Below the pieces are notes generated by a model that searched no databases, was not told where the DNA came from, and worked only from the letters and a program-made list of their open reading frames with translations. Position numbers and translations under genes: made by a program. From NCBI GenBank assembly GCA_008501565.1, contig QQUL01000020.1, positions 1 to 13,404 on the forward strand: a stretch of DNA of 13,404 nucleotides. The letters run 5' to 3'. This stretch comes from Armatimonadota bacterium (GTDB taxonomy: Bacteria; Actinomycetota; Acidimicrobiia; Spongiisociales; UBA5794). Shown here piece by piece: positions 7,227 through 12,767 of this stretch. Position 1 is the first letter of the stretch, and the number at the start of each line of letters is the position of its first letter.

Positions 7227-7775
7227 CTAGGTGATCGACAGACAGACCTCATCTGAACCCGGTGATGCGTTGCCCCCGGAGTCGACTGCCTTGATGACAT
7301 AGCAGTGGATCCCTGGCGTGAGTTCGCGTGGGAAGTCGAGGTACTTGGTGGTTCCCGCTGGGACATTGACGAGATGGCTCTTTGTACCGCCGGGATTCTC
7401 CGAGTACGAGAGCGAGTAGTGGTCGAGATCGGCTGCAGCCGAGGCAGCCCACTGGACATAGACCTCGCCGCTTCCACCCCCGATTTCCACGATTACGCCA
7501 GTGACCTTCGACGGTGGCGGATCTGGTGGCAGGGTCGTGGTGGTCGTTGTCGGTGGCAATGTCGTCGTTGTGGTGGTGGTTGTTGGGGCGACCGTCGTGG
7601 TCGTGGTGGTTGTTGTGGTCGCGGTCAACGTCGTGCTGGTTGTCGCGGCGGGTATCGAGGTTGTGGTTGGTGTGCTGGTCGTCGTTGTTTCGTCCGACGA
7701 GCTCGTACAGGCCGCCGTCGCGACAACAATGGCGATGGCGAGTATCGCCGTTCGTGGAATCCGAATTTCAGCCAT
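7227..7775 (-). CDS. Thr-rich linker lipoprotein with Fn3-like domain
   Basis: Predicted surface lipoprotein of 182 residues with no recognised specific function. A hydrophobic signal (residues 9-22) ends in TAAC, with Cys23 as the likely lipidated residue. Residues 29-84 form a Thr-dominated linker punctuated by Pro ('LPP' twice), probably an extended and possibly glycosylated spacer. Residues 88-182 look like a single fibronectin-type-III-like beta-sandwich (KVTGVIVE, VYVQWAAS, LDHYSLSYSE, CYVIKAVDSGGNASPGS). Cys158 and Cys178 could form a disulfide. The gene begins 49 bp after the HAD gene on the same strand. A weak CATGAT hexamer lies 5 nt before the ATG and there is no Shine-Dalgarno. 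The domain may bind a ligand or partner at the cell surface, which is an inference. Confidence 0.82.
   Translation of the reverse strand: MAEIRIPRTAILAIAIVVATAACTSSSDETTTTSTPTTTSIPAATTSTTLTATTTTTTTTTVAPTTTTTTTTLPPTTTTTTLPPDPPPSKVTGVIVEIGGGSGEVYVQWAASAAADLDHYSLSYSENPGGTKSHLVNVPAGTTKYLDFPRELTPGIHCYVIKAVDSGGNASPGSDEVCLSIT
7524..7688. repeat. Triplet-rich low-complexity DNA coding a poly-Thr linker
   Basis: On the plus strand the sequence is dominated by GTNGTN triplets (ACN on the coding minus strand) with several long Thr runs. Such triplet tracts can expand or shrink, so linker length may differ between strains. The matching Val-rich frame on the plus strand is an antisense artefact. Confidence 0.75.
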
Positions 7776-7824
7776 ACCGAATCATGGCACGTGAGTCTCG
7801 ATTCGACCAGTCGAGGGTCTCGCA

Positions 7825-8520
7825 TTACCCATGATCACCGTTGGAGACCACCTCGACCAACTCCGACAGGTCTGCGATCTCGTGGGTACTCCGTGGTCCG
7901 GTCGACGTTGCCGAACGTGGGTTGTACCAGCACGTGTCTATGCCGAAGTTGATCCCTCCCTGGATATCTGACGTGAGCGAGTCGCCGACCATGAGGGTCC
8001 TGGTCTTGGCGGGTCTGCCGAGTGCTCGGAAGGCGAGTTCAAAGATCTCGACTGCCGGCTTGGAGACTCCGACTTCTCCCGAAATCACGATTGGGTCGAA
8101 GTACCGTTCGAGTCCAAGGCGTGCGATTCGCCTTCGCTGGACCTCGGCGAGTCCGTTCGTCACGAGCGCAAGTGCCGCCCGGGTCGACAATTCATCAAGG
8201 ACCGCAACCGTGCCCGGATAGAGGTCACCCTCTTCCCCAAGCCCCCGGACATACCGTTGGGCGAGGATCTGAGCATCTGCATCCAGTTCGTGTTTGGAGA
8301 CCAGGCGCTCCCAGCGGGTGACTCTGAGGTCGTTGGGAGCGATCTCACCCCGTTCCACGGCAGCCCACAGACTTCGGTTGATCCGGGTGTACTCGGAGAA
8401 ATGCTCTTGAGGGTTGTCGATCCCCGCTTCACGCAGCGTCGCGTTAAATGCACGCGCCTCGGACGCCTGTGAGTCGAGCAGCGTGTGATCGAGGTCAAAG
8501 AGGATGGTCGTGTATGCCAT
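7825..8520 (-). CDS. HAD-family hydrolase, YjjG-like (pyrimidine nucleotidase type)
   Basis: Cytoplasmic phosphatase of the haloacid-dehalogenase superfamily, resembling YjjG, which in E. coli dephosphorylates non-canonical pyrimidine nucleotides. This 231-residue protein has motif I DLDHTLLD (9-16; Asp9 nucleophile, Asp11), motif II VTNG (120-123), motif III Lys154 in GVSKP, and motif IV GDSLTSD (179-185). The segment VISGEVGVSKPAVEIF followed by MVGDSLTSDIQGGIN is strongly YjjG-like. The start at 8520 was chosen because the family begins just before the DxD motif. An in-frame start at 8778 would add about 86 unrelated residues running under the capA signal-peptide region. TACCGT (8527-8532) 6 nt upstream suggests leaderless expression. 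The gene diverges from capA with 103 bp between starts. Confidence 0.92.
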   Translation of the reverse strand: MAYTTILFDLDHTLLDSQASEARAFNATLREAGIDNPQEHFSEYTRINRSLWAAVERGEIAPNDLRVTRWERLVSKHELDADAQILAQRYVRGLGEEGDLYPGTVAVLDELSTRAALALVTNGLAEVQRRRIARLGLERYFDPIVISGEVGVSKPAVEIFELAFRALGRPAKTRTLMVGDSLTSDIQGGINFGIDTCWYNPRSATSTGPRSTHEIADLSELVEVVSNGDHG

Positions 8521-8526
8521 CTGAGG

Positions 8527-8532
8527 ACGGTA
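8527..8532 (-). promoter_or_regulatory. -10-like hexamer for leaderless HAD gene start
   Basis: On the minus strand TACCGT is followed by 6 nt (CCTCAG) and the ATG at 8520, the same spacing as for the genes starting at 1723 and 2661. No Shine-Dalgarno is present. Confidence 0.45.
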
Positions 8533-8623
8533 ATCCGATGGCCGCCTTCCGACGTTGCTCTCCGACAAACCATTTGGGGAATGCTCTCGTTCGCGGACCC
8601 CTCCGCTACCGTCGCGATCTGCC

Positions 8624-9826
8624 ATGAAGAGGATCATCACCGTCACCGTGTTCGGGATTGCGAGCCTGGTTTTCGCCTTGCCGGTTGCAGCCGCTGCCCC
8701 CGTCGGTGCCCGACCTCCGACACAGGTACCCGAGGTGATCAGAGGCAACACGGTCACCCTTGCATTCACCGGTGACATGCTGGTTCACAATCGAATCGCA
8801 CGAAAGGCTGCAGAGCTCGCAAAGGAAGCAGAGGCAGACTTCGACTTCACTCCGATGTTCGACGAGGTTCGGTCGGTGATCTCCGCTGCGGACCTTGCCA
8901 TCTGCCATCAAGAGGTCACGCTCGACGTCCCGGGTCACCCGATTGGTGTGTTTCCTCGACTGTCGGCTCCGGGGGAGTTTGCCTCAGCGGTCGCAGGGGC
9001 CGGATACGATGGATGCTCGACCGCCTCGAACCACTCGACTGACTACGGGACGTCCGGAATCGAATCCACAATTGCGGTCCTCGATGAGGCGGGCCTCGGT
9101 CACACGGGCACGGCAACGACGGAGGTCCGATCCCATGGCGTGCTCTACGAACTGGATCATTTGACTGTTGGACACCTGTCCGCGACTTACGGCGTTCAGG
9201 TGTACCGACCCGAGCACGAGTGGTCGGTGGGGCTGATCGACACCGATCGGATCATCGCTGATGCCGAGGCGCTCAAAGAGGGCGGTGCCGATTGGGTTGT
9301 CGTGTCGCTCCACTGGGGCAGCCAGTACCGCGTGTCAACCACCGCCCAGCAGCTCTCGGTAGCCGACACCCTGACCGCTTCGGACGCCATCGACATGATC
9401 GTCGGTCACCATGCACACGTGCTTCAGGCCGTCGAGCGCGTGAATGGCAAGTTGGTGGCGTACGGGCTTGGCAACTTTCTGTCGAATCAGTCAGCGGGAT
9501 ACAGCGGACCCAACACCGAAGACGGTGCCGTGCTGATGATTCGCCTCCGCTCCGACTCAGAGGGCAGCTGGTCGCTATGGGACACGGCATATATGCCAAC
9601 GTGGGTGCATCGCAAGGCCGGTGGCTACACGATCTGGCCGGCCCTCGGACCGTCGCCTGAGGACCTGTCCCCTCGGTACCAAGAGCAATCCGCGGCGAGG
9701 TCGCTGAAGAACTTCACCTTCGATGGCCGCCAGGTACCCGGTCTTTCGGGCGATGAAGCCGTCGCATGGCTTGAATCCGACCCAAAACGGGGACGGTTCT
9801 GGCCGAGATGGCCAGTACATCGATAG
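8624..9826 (+). CDS. Secreted CapA-family metallophosphatase-like protein
   Basis: Member of the PGA_cap (CapA) family, related to the poly-gamma-glutamate capsule protein and to calcineurin-like metallophosphatases. The true reaction is unknown, and no capB/capC genes are nearby, so capsule synthesis is unsupported. The 400-residue protein begins with a signal peptide (residues 1-25, ending in a run of Ala). Family motifs are FTGDMLVHN (48-56), CHQEV (94-98, where many members have NLE), ASNHSTDYG (134-142), SLHWGSQY (228-235), GHHAHVLQ (261-268) and GLGNF (281-285), which supply the metal-binding Asp, Asn and His residues. The start at 8624 is chosen because it places the signal peptide at the N-terminus. 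An in-frame ATG at 8555 would hide it. A -10-like TACCGT (8607-8612) lies 11 nt upstream and no Shine-Dalgarno is seen. Confidence 0.9.
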   Translation: MKRIITVTVFGIASLVFALPVAAAAPVGARPPTQVPEVIRGNTVTLAFTGDMLVHNRIARKAAELAKEAEADFDFTPMFDEVRSVISAADLAICHQEVTLDVPGHPIGVFPRLSAPGEFASAVAGAGYDGCSTASNHSTDYGTSGIESTIAVLDEAGLGHTGTATTEVRSHGVLYELDHLTVGHLSATYGVQVYRPEHEWSVGLIDTDRIIADAEALKEGGADWVVVSLHWGSQYRVSTTAQQLSVADTLTASDAIDMIVGHHAHVLQAVERVNGKLVAYGLGNFLSNQSAGYSGPNTEDGAVLMIRLRSDSEGSWSLWDTAYMPTWVHRKAGGYTIWPALGPSPEDLSPRYQEQSAARSLKNFTFDGRQVPGLSGDEAVAWLESDPKRGRFWPRWPVHR

Positions 9827-9852
9827 ACAGAAGCTATAGAAACTGATATATT
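9824..9852 (+). promoter_or_regulatory. Promoter of the hipBA-like pair
   Basis: TAGACA (9824-9829), a 17-bp spacer and TATATT (9847-9852) form a good sigma-70-type promoter. The -35 overlaps the capA stop codon. The surrounding intergenic sequence (9827-9908) is only about one-third GC, in sharp contrast with the flanking genes. The predicted transcript would have a roughly 50-nt leader before the regulator gene, without an evident Shine-Dalgarno. Confidence 0.6.
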
Positions 9853-9864
9853 TATGTGTATAAA
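9851..9864. promoter_or_regulatory. Inverted repeat, possible operator of the HipB-like regulator
   Basis: TTTAT-GTGT-ATAAA is a perfect 5-bp inverted repeat overlapping the end of the -10 and the expected transcription start. A second short pair, ACCC (9864-9867) and GGGT (9877-9880), follows. HipB-type proteins repress their own operon by binding such sites, so this position fits autoregulation. Arms this short in AT-rich DNA can also arise by chance. Confidence 0.4.
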
Positions 9865-9908
9865 CCCCCAATACAAGGGTCAATCTACAGATAAATAGTG
9901 GTTACAGA

Positions 9909-10241
9909 ATGTCGCAGTTTGATGCGTGGGCCGACGATGCAATCCTGGAGGAGCTCGGAATCCGTCTCCGTCAGGAGCGGCTGAATCGAAACATCACCCA
10001 GGAGGAGCTTGCTCGTGCTGCAGGCATCTCGATTGGCGCACTGCGCAATGCAGAGTCGGGCGGTGGTTCTTCGCTGACGACGTTCGTTCGCATGCTACGC
10101 GCCCTTGGGCTGTTGCACCGCGTTGAGGCGGTTCTCCCGGAGGCTGAGATGTCACCGATCGAGCTGAGCAAGCGGAGGGGCAGGGAGAGGCTGCGAGCAT
10201 CGGGCCAAGATCGGTCACAGGCGATCGACGATGAGCGTTGA
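9909..10241 (+). CDS. HipB-like XRE-family antitoxin/regulator
   Basis: DNA-binding protein of 110 residues with a helix-turn-helix of the Cro/C1 (XRE) type at about residues 16-70 (LGIRLRQERLNRNITQEELA, then AGISIGALRNAESG). In HipBA systems the partner of this kind binds operator DNA, represses the operon and restrains the kinase. The C-terminal tail (SPIELSKRRGRERLRASG, 82-99) is basic and resembles the tails of HipB-like proteins paired with this class of HipA. It is the first gene of the pair: its stop lies inside the kinase gene (11-bp overlap), indicating translational coupling. The AT-rich upstream region carries a promoter and an inverted repeat. The start lacks a Shine-Dalgarno, but no other start gives a complete domain. 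Confidence 0.9.
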   Translation: MSQFDAWADDAILEELGIRLRQERLNRNITQEELARAAGISIGALRNAESGGGSSLTTFVRMLRALGLLHRVEAVLPEAEMSPIELSKRRGRERLRASGQDRSQAIDDER

Positions 10242-11520
10242 CGTAGCAACGGTACATCTGTGGGGACAGGAAGTGGGTGCCGTCGCCTGGAATCCGCAGA
10301 GGGCGACGGCGTCATTCCAGTACGCAGCCCCGTTTGTCAAGAGCGGGTTGCCGGTCTCCCCGGTGATGATGCCGCTCGATGCCAATCGTATTTACAGCTT
10401 TCCCGAGCTGGGTCGAAATGCTTTTCAAGGCCTTCCCGGGATGCTCGCCGACTCGCTTCCCGATCGGTGGGGCACCGCTGTATTCAACCGATGGCTTGCG
10501 ACTCAGGGCAGGCCGCGCGATTCGTACACACCGGTCGAGCGGCTCCTCTACGTGGGGAAACGGGGGATGGGTGCGCTCGAGTATCGACCTGCCACGCGTG
10601 GGCTTGGCCGAAGCGAGGTCGTGACTGCAGGTGAGTTGGCCGACCTTGCGGCCAGTGTCCTGTCGGCCCACAAGGGGATGTCGGCCGAACTCGACGACGA
10701 CGGACTGGACACCCTGTTGCAGGTGGGAACCTCTGCAGGTGGTGTGAGGGCGAAAGCTGTTATTGCCTGGAACCCAGTCACCGACGAAATGCGATCGGGT
10801 CAGGTCGCCGCACCCGCGGGGTTTGAGTATTGGATCATCAAGTTTGACGGGGTTGGATCCACCGACGGCACATTCACCGATCCGGCCGGCTACGGGAGGG
10901 TGGAGATGGCGTATCACCTGATGGCACGAGCAGCTGGAATCAACATGTCTCAGTGCCGAGTCCATACGGACTCCGCCGGGCGCGCTCACTTCATGACGCA
11001 GCGCTTTGACAGGGACCCCGACGGTTCGAAGCACCATGTGCAGACGTACCAAGCAATCACGCACCGCGACTACAACGAAACGGGCCGTCATAGTTGGGAG
11101 GACGCCCTGATGTTGACCACCCAGCTGTGTGGTTTCGGCGCTACGGAACAGCTGTATCGACGGTTGGTGTTCAACGTCGTTGCGAGAAACCACGATGACC
11201 ACACCAAGAACATCGGGTTCCGGATGGATCGTGACGGAGTGTGGACCCTCGCACCTGCCTATGACGTCACGTATGCATTCAATCCGGCCTCACCGTGGAC
11301 GTCACAACACCAGATGACGATCAACGGCAAGCAGGCAAACATCCAACTCGATGATTTGCTCGCGGTCGCGTCGACGGTTGGGGTGCGCAAACCAATGGCC
11401 ACGGTCCGAGGCGTGCTCGACGCTGTCGGCGAATGGGAGAGATTCGCAGACGAGGCGAAAGTCAGCGACGAGTTTCGTACCGAGGTCAGCCGAAACCTGC
11501 GAACCGATATCGGTGACTAG
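10231..11520 (+). CDS. HipA-like serine/threonine kinase
   Basis: Kinase-fold protein of 429 residues related to HipA, the E. coli persistence factor that phosphorylates glutamyl-tRNA synthetase. The target here is unknown. An N-terminal HipA_N-like domain covers about residues 1-110 (with LPGMLADSLPDRWG at 68-81), and the kinase domain follows. Visible motifs are the Gly-rich loop GTSAGGVRAKA (166-176), the ATP-contacting Lys204 in WIIKFDG, the catalytic NHDDHTKN (320-327, Asp322) and the metal-binding Asp345 in APAYDV. The kinase therefore looks active. By rough alignment Thr167 stands where E. coli HipA has its autophosphorylated Ser150. The start overlaps the regulator gene by 11 bp. No terminator is obvious after the stop. 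Confidence 0.92.
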   Translation: MSVDVATVHLWGQEVGAVAWNPQRATASFQYAAPFVKSGLPVSPVMMPLDANRIYSFPELGRNAFQGLPGMLADSLPDRWGTAVFNRWLATQGRPRDSYTPVERLLYVGKRGMGALEYRPATRGLGRSEVVTAGELADLAASVLSAHKGMSAELDDDGLDTLLQVGTSAGGVRAKAVIAWNPVTDEMRSGQVAAPAGFEYWIIKFDGVGSTDGTFTDPAGYGRVEMAYHLMARAAGINMSQCRVHTDSAGRAHFMTQRFDRDPDGSKHHVQTYQAITHRDYNETGRHSWEDALMLTTQLCGFGATEQLYRRLVFNVVARNHDDHTKNIGFRMDRDGVWTLAPAYDVTYAFNPASPWTSQHQMTINGKQANIQLDDLLAVASTVGVRKPMATVRGVLDAVGEWERFADEAKVSDEFRTEVSRNLRTDIGD

Positions 11521-11773
11521 GGACGCTCGCGGCTGATCGTTCACGACGGAGGAGCGGCACAGATTCGCTGACGGTACAGACCTCGGAGTCGAGCGAGTGC
11601 GAAGACTCGAACTCGGGTGCTTGAGCAATAGCTACGAGCACGAGTAGTAGCGCGGTTGAGATATGTGGGACGAGTCCAAGGGAAGATCACGACTTCCTCC
11701 ATCCCCGACGGGTCACGCAATCATTGTCCACTAGTCGCGAACAACGTTTCGACGATGCAGAAACTTAGCCTCG
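11521..11773. other. Gene-free spacer after hipA-like gene
   Basis: About 250 bp with no supported gene. The short plus-strand frame from 11656 has no ribosome-binding site and no recognisable sequence. At 11623-11650 there is a faint heptamer-phased stretch (GAGCAAT, AGCTACG, AGCACGA, GTAGTAG) that echoes the GCTACAA-GTAGTAG part of the array at 80-93. Confidence 0.5.
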
Positions 11774-11977
11774 TCAATCTGTCCACGGGAGTACGGTTTT
11801 GCGAGAACCCAGCGCTTTTTCAGTGGGTTTTGTCGGGTTCCCGTAAGCTCGCCTCGGCATGAGCATTGCGACAATCACAATGATTGCGATGATCATCCAT
11901 AGTGACATGACTGCCCAGGAGGCTCCTGACATGTGGCCGACATCACCAACAACGACGAGCTGTACGAATCGTTCCAC
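11774..11977 (-). CDS. Small single-span membrane protein, unknown
   Basis: Hypothetical protein of 67 residues that I cannot assign to a family. It is likely real: its GTG start at 11977 is preceded by a strong AAGGAG (11987-11992) at 9 nt. The product has one clear transmembrane segment (about residues 18-40, including LWMIIAIIVIVAMLM) followed by a positively charged stretch (PRRAYG), then a polar tail. The positive-inside rule puts the C-terminus in the cytoplasm. It is transcribed away from the copper-protein gene, and the 126-bp region between them contains a probable operator, so both may answer to the same regulator. An internal ATG at 11932 could also serve as a start but lacks the good ribosome-binding site. 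No SHOCT domain is seen. Confidence 0.6.
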   Translation of the reverse strand: MERFVQLVVVGDVGHMSGASWAVMSLWMIIAIIVIVAMLMPRRAYGNPTKPTEKALGSRKTVLPWTD

Positions 11978-12003
11978 AACTGGTGACTCCTTCTGATTGG
12001 CAC

Positions 12004-12032
12004 TTGTTATCTACGATGATATGTCGTAGGTT
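12004..12032 (+). promoter_or_regulatory. Promoter of the cupredoxin lipoprotein gene
   Basis: TTGTTA (12004-12009), a 17-bp spacer and TAGGTT (12027-12032) form a well-spaced promoter, predicting a transcript start near 12039 and a leader of about 65 nt. An inverted repeat lies almost entirely within the spacer and touches the -10. Confidence 0.6.
12011..12029. promoter_or_regulatory. Inverted-repeat operator between divergent genes
   Basis: CTACGA-TGATATG-TCGTAG is a perfect 6-bp inverted repeat (19 bp in all) between the -35 and -10 of the copper-protein promoter. A dimeric repressor bound here would exclude RNA polymerase, and because the region is divergent it could also control the small membrane protein. 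No candidate regulator gene lies in the window apart from the HipB-like protein, whose own upstream region lacks this sequence. Confidence 0.55.
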
Positions 12033-12103
12033 GAGTTGTCGGAGTCTCACTGCCTGAAGGGCGGCGAGGCCCGATGCACGGCAGAACACGGAGGAGGACG
12101 CAA

Positions 12104-12625
12104 ATGAAGGCATATCGGTCTCGACTTGTCATCGCCCTGATGGCTGTGAGTCTCATCGTTGCAGCCTGCAGCTCAACCACAGACTCCAACGAGGTTGCCG
12201 ACACCACCATGGCAGACGACATGGACATGGAAGGAGCCGGAGAGTTTTCCTTTGGTAGCCCGATGGAAGGTGGCGATGTTGATCACGTAATCGAGATCAC
12301 CGCAATGGACGACTTCTCATTCTCGCCCAAGAACGTCGCGGTCCAAAGTGGCGAGGTTGTCACGTTCAGGGTGACGAACGCGGGTGCGATCCCGCATGAT
12401 TTCGTGCTCGGAACCGAAGAGATGCAGGATGAGCACGAGGCTGAGATGGCTGAAATGTCGGGGGACATGGACATGCACAGCGAGCCCAACGTCTTTTCAC
12501 TTGAACCTGGAGAGACCAAGGAACTCACGTGGCACTTTACGGACTCCGGATCGATCATCTTCGGCTGTCATCAGCCGGGTCATTACGCCGCCGGCATGAA
12601 GGGTTCAGTCCTCATCGGCTCGTAG
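12104..12625 (+). CDS. Cupredoxin (type I copper) lipoprotein
   Basis: Exported blue-copper protein of the plastocyanin/azurin family, probably an electron carrier or copper-handling protein on the outer face of the membrane. The 173-residue product starts with a lipoprotein signal (hydrophobic residues 8-21, then Cys22). The cupredoxin domain (about residues 60-173) has all four type I ligands: His98 in IPHDF, then Cys155, His160 and Met165 in the C-x4-H-x4-M pattern. Two Met/acid-rich stretches (36-43 and 103-127, with DMDM in both and several His) could bind extra copper. The start at 12104 is chosen because GGAGGAGG (12090-12097) lies 6 nt upstream and the signal sequence begins there. 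The upstream in-frame ATG at 12074 lacks both. Likely regulation is through the operator at 12011-12029. Confidence 0.92.
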   Translation: MKAYRSRLVIALMAVSLIVAACSSTTDSNEVADTTMADDMDMEGAGEFSFGSPMEGGDVDHVIEITAMDDFSFSPKNVAVQSGEVVTFRVTNAGAIPHDFVLGTEEMQDEHEAEMAEMSGDMDMHSEPNVFSLEPGETKELTWHFTDSGSIIFGCHQPGHYAAGMKGSVLIGS

Positions 12626-12633
12626 CGACCAAC

Positions 12634-12669
12634 GGGGAACGACCCCACGGCGGATAGGGCTCGAGCCCT
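12634..12669. terminator. Tandem stem-loops between convergent genes
   Basis: GGGG-AACGA-CCCC (12634-12646) is followed by the perfect palindrome AGGGCTCGAGCCCT (12656-12669). The latter can be extended by GGAT/ATCC with a small bulge. They begin 8 bp after the copper-protein stop, in the gap before the convergent ppc stop. No T-tract follows, so a bidirectional terminator is plausible but unproven. Confidence 0.45.
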
Positions 12670-12767
12670 TCGATCCTCTGGTGTAACGGTTCGGTCGAGG
12701 TACCGCAAAGATCCGTCACATGGACGTCCGACGAGTGATTATGAAGCCGTCGACCGGCGCGTGTTGG

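Noticed and set aside
7501..7794. Plus-strand open frame coding a very Val-rich 97-residue protein
   Set aside because: It is the antisense reading of the Thr-rich linker (ACN codons read as GTN). The minus-strand lipoprotein has a signal, lipobox and domain structure that explain the DNA.
8555..8623. Upstream in-frame start for the CapA-family gene
   Set aside because: It would bury the signal peptide behind 23 residues. The ATG at 8624 gives a normal secretion signal.
8521..8778. N-terminal extension of the HAD phosphatase
   Set aside because: The family begins just before the DxD motif, and the extension runs antisense through the capA start and signal peptide with no conserved sequence.
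8624..9826. Capsule (poly-gamma-glutamate) biosynthesis locus
   Set aside because: Only a CapA-family protein is present; no capB, capC or ligase genes lie nearby, and this family has many members outside capsule loci.
9909..11520. Part of a larger phage-defence island
   Set aside because: Beyond the HipBA-like pair there is no integrase, nuclease, transposase, ATPase or reverse transcriptase in the window, and both flanks are ordinary genes.
11806..11829. AACCCA...TGGGTT inverted repeat followed by TTTT-like sequence
   Set aside because: It lies inside the coding region of the small membrane protein with a 12-nt loop and short arms; too weak to call a terminator.
11656..11862. Plus-strand 68-residue frame after the hipA-like gene
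   Set aside because: No ribosome-binding site, no hydrophobic or domain pattern, and it overlaps the better supported small membrane gene on the other strand.
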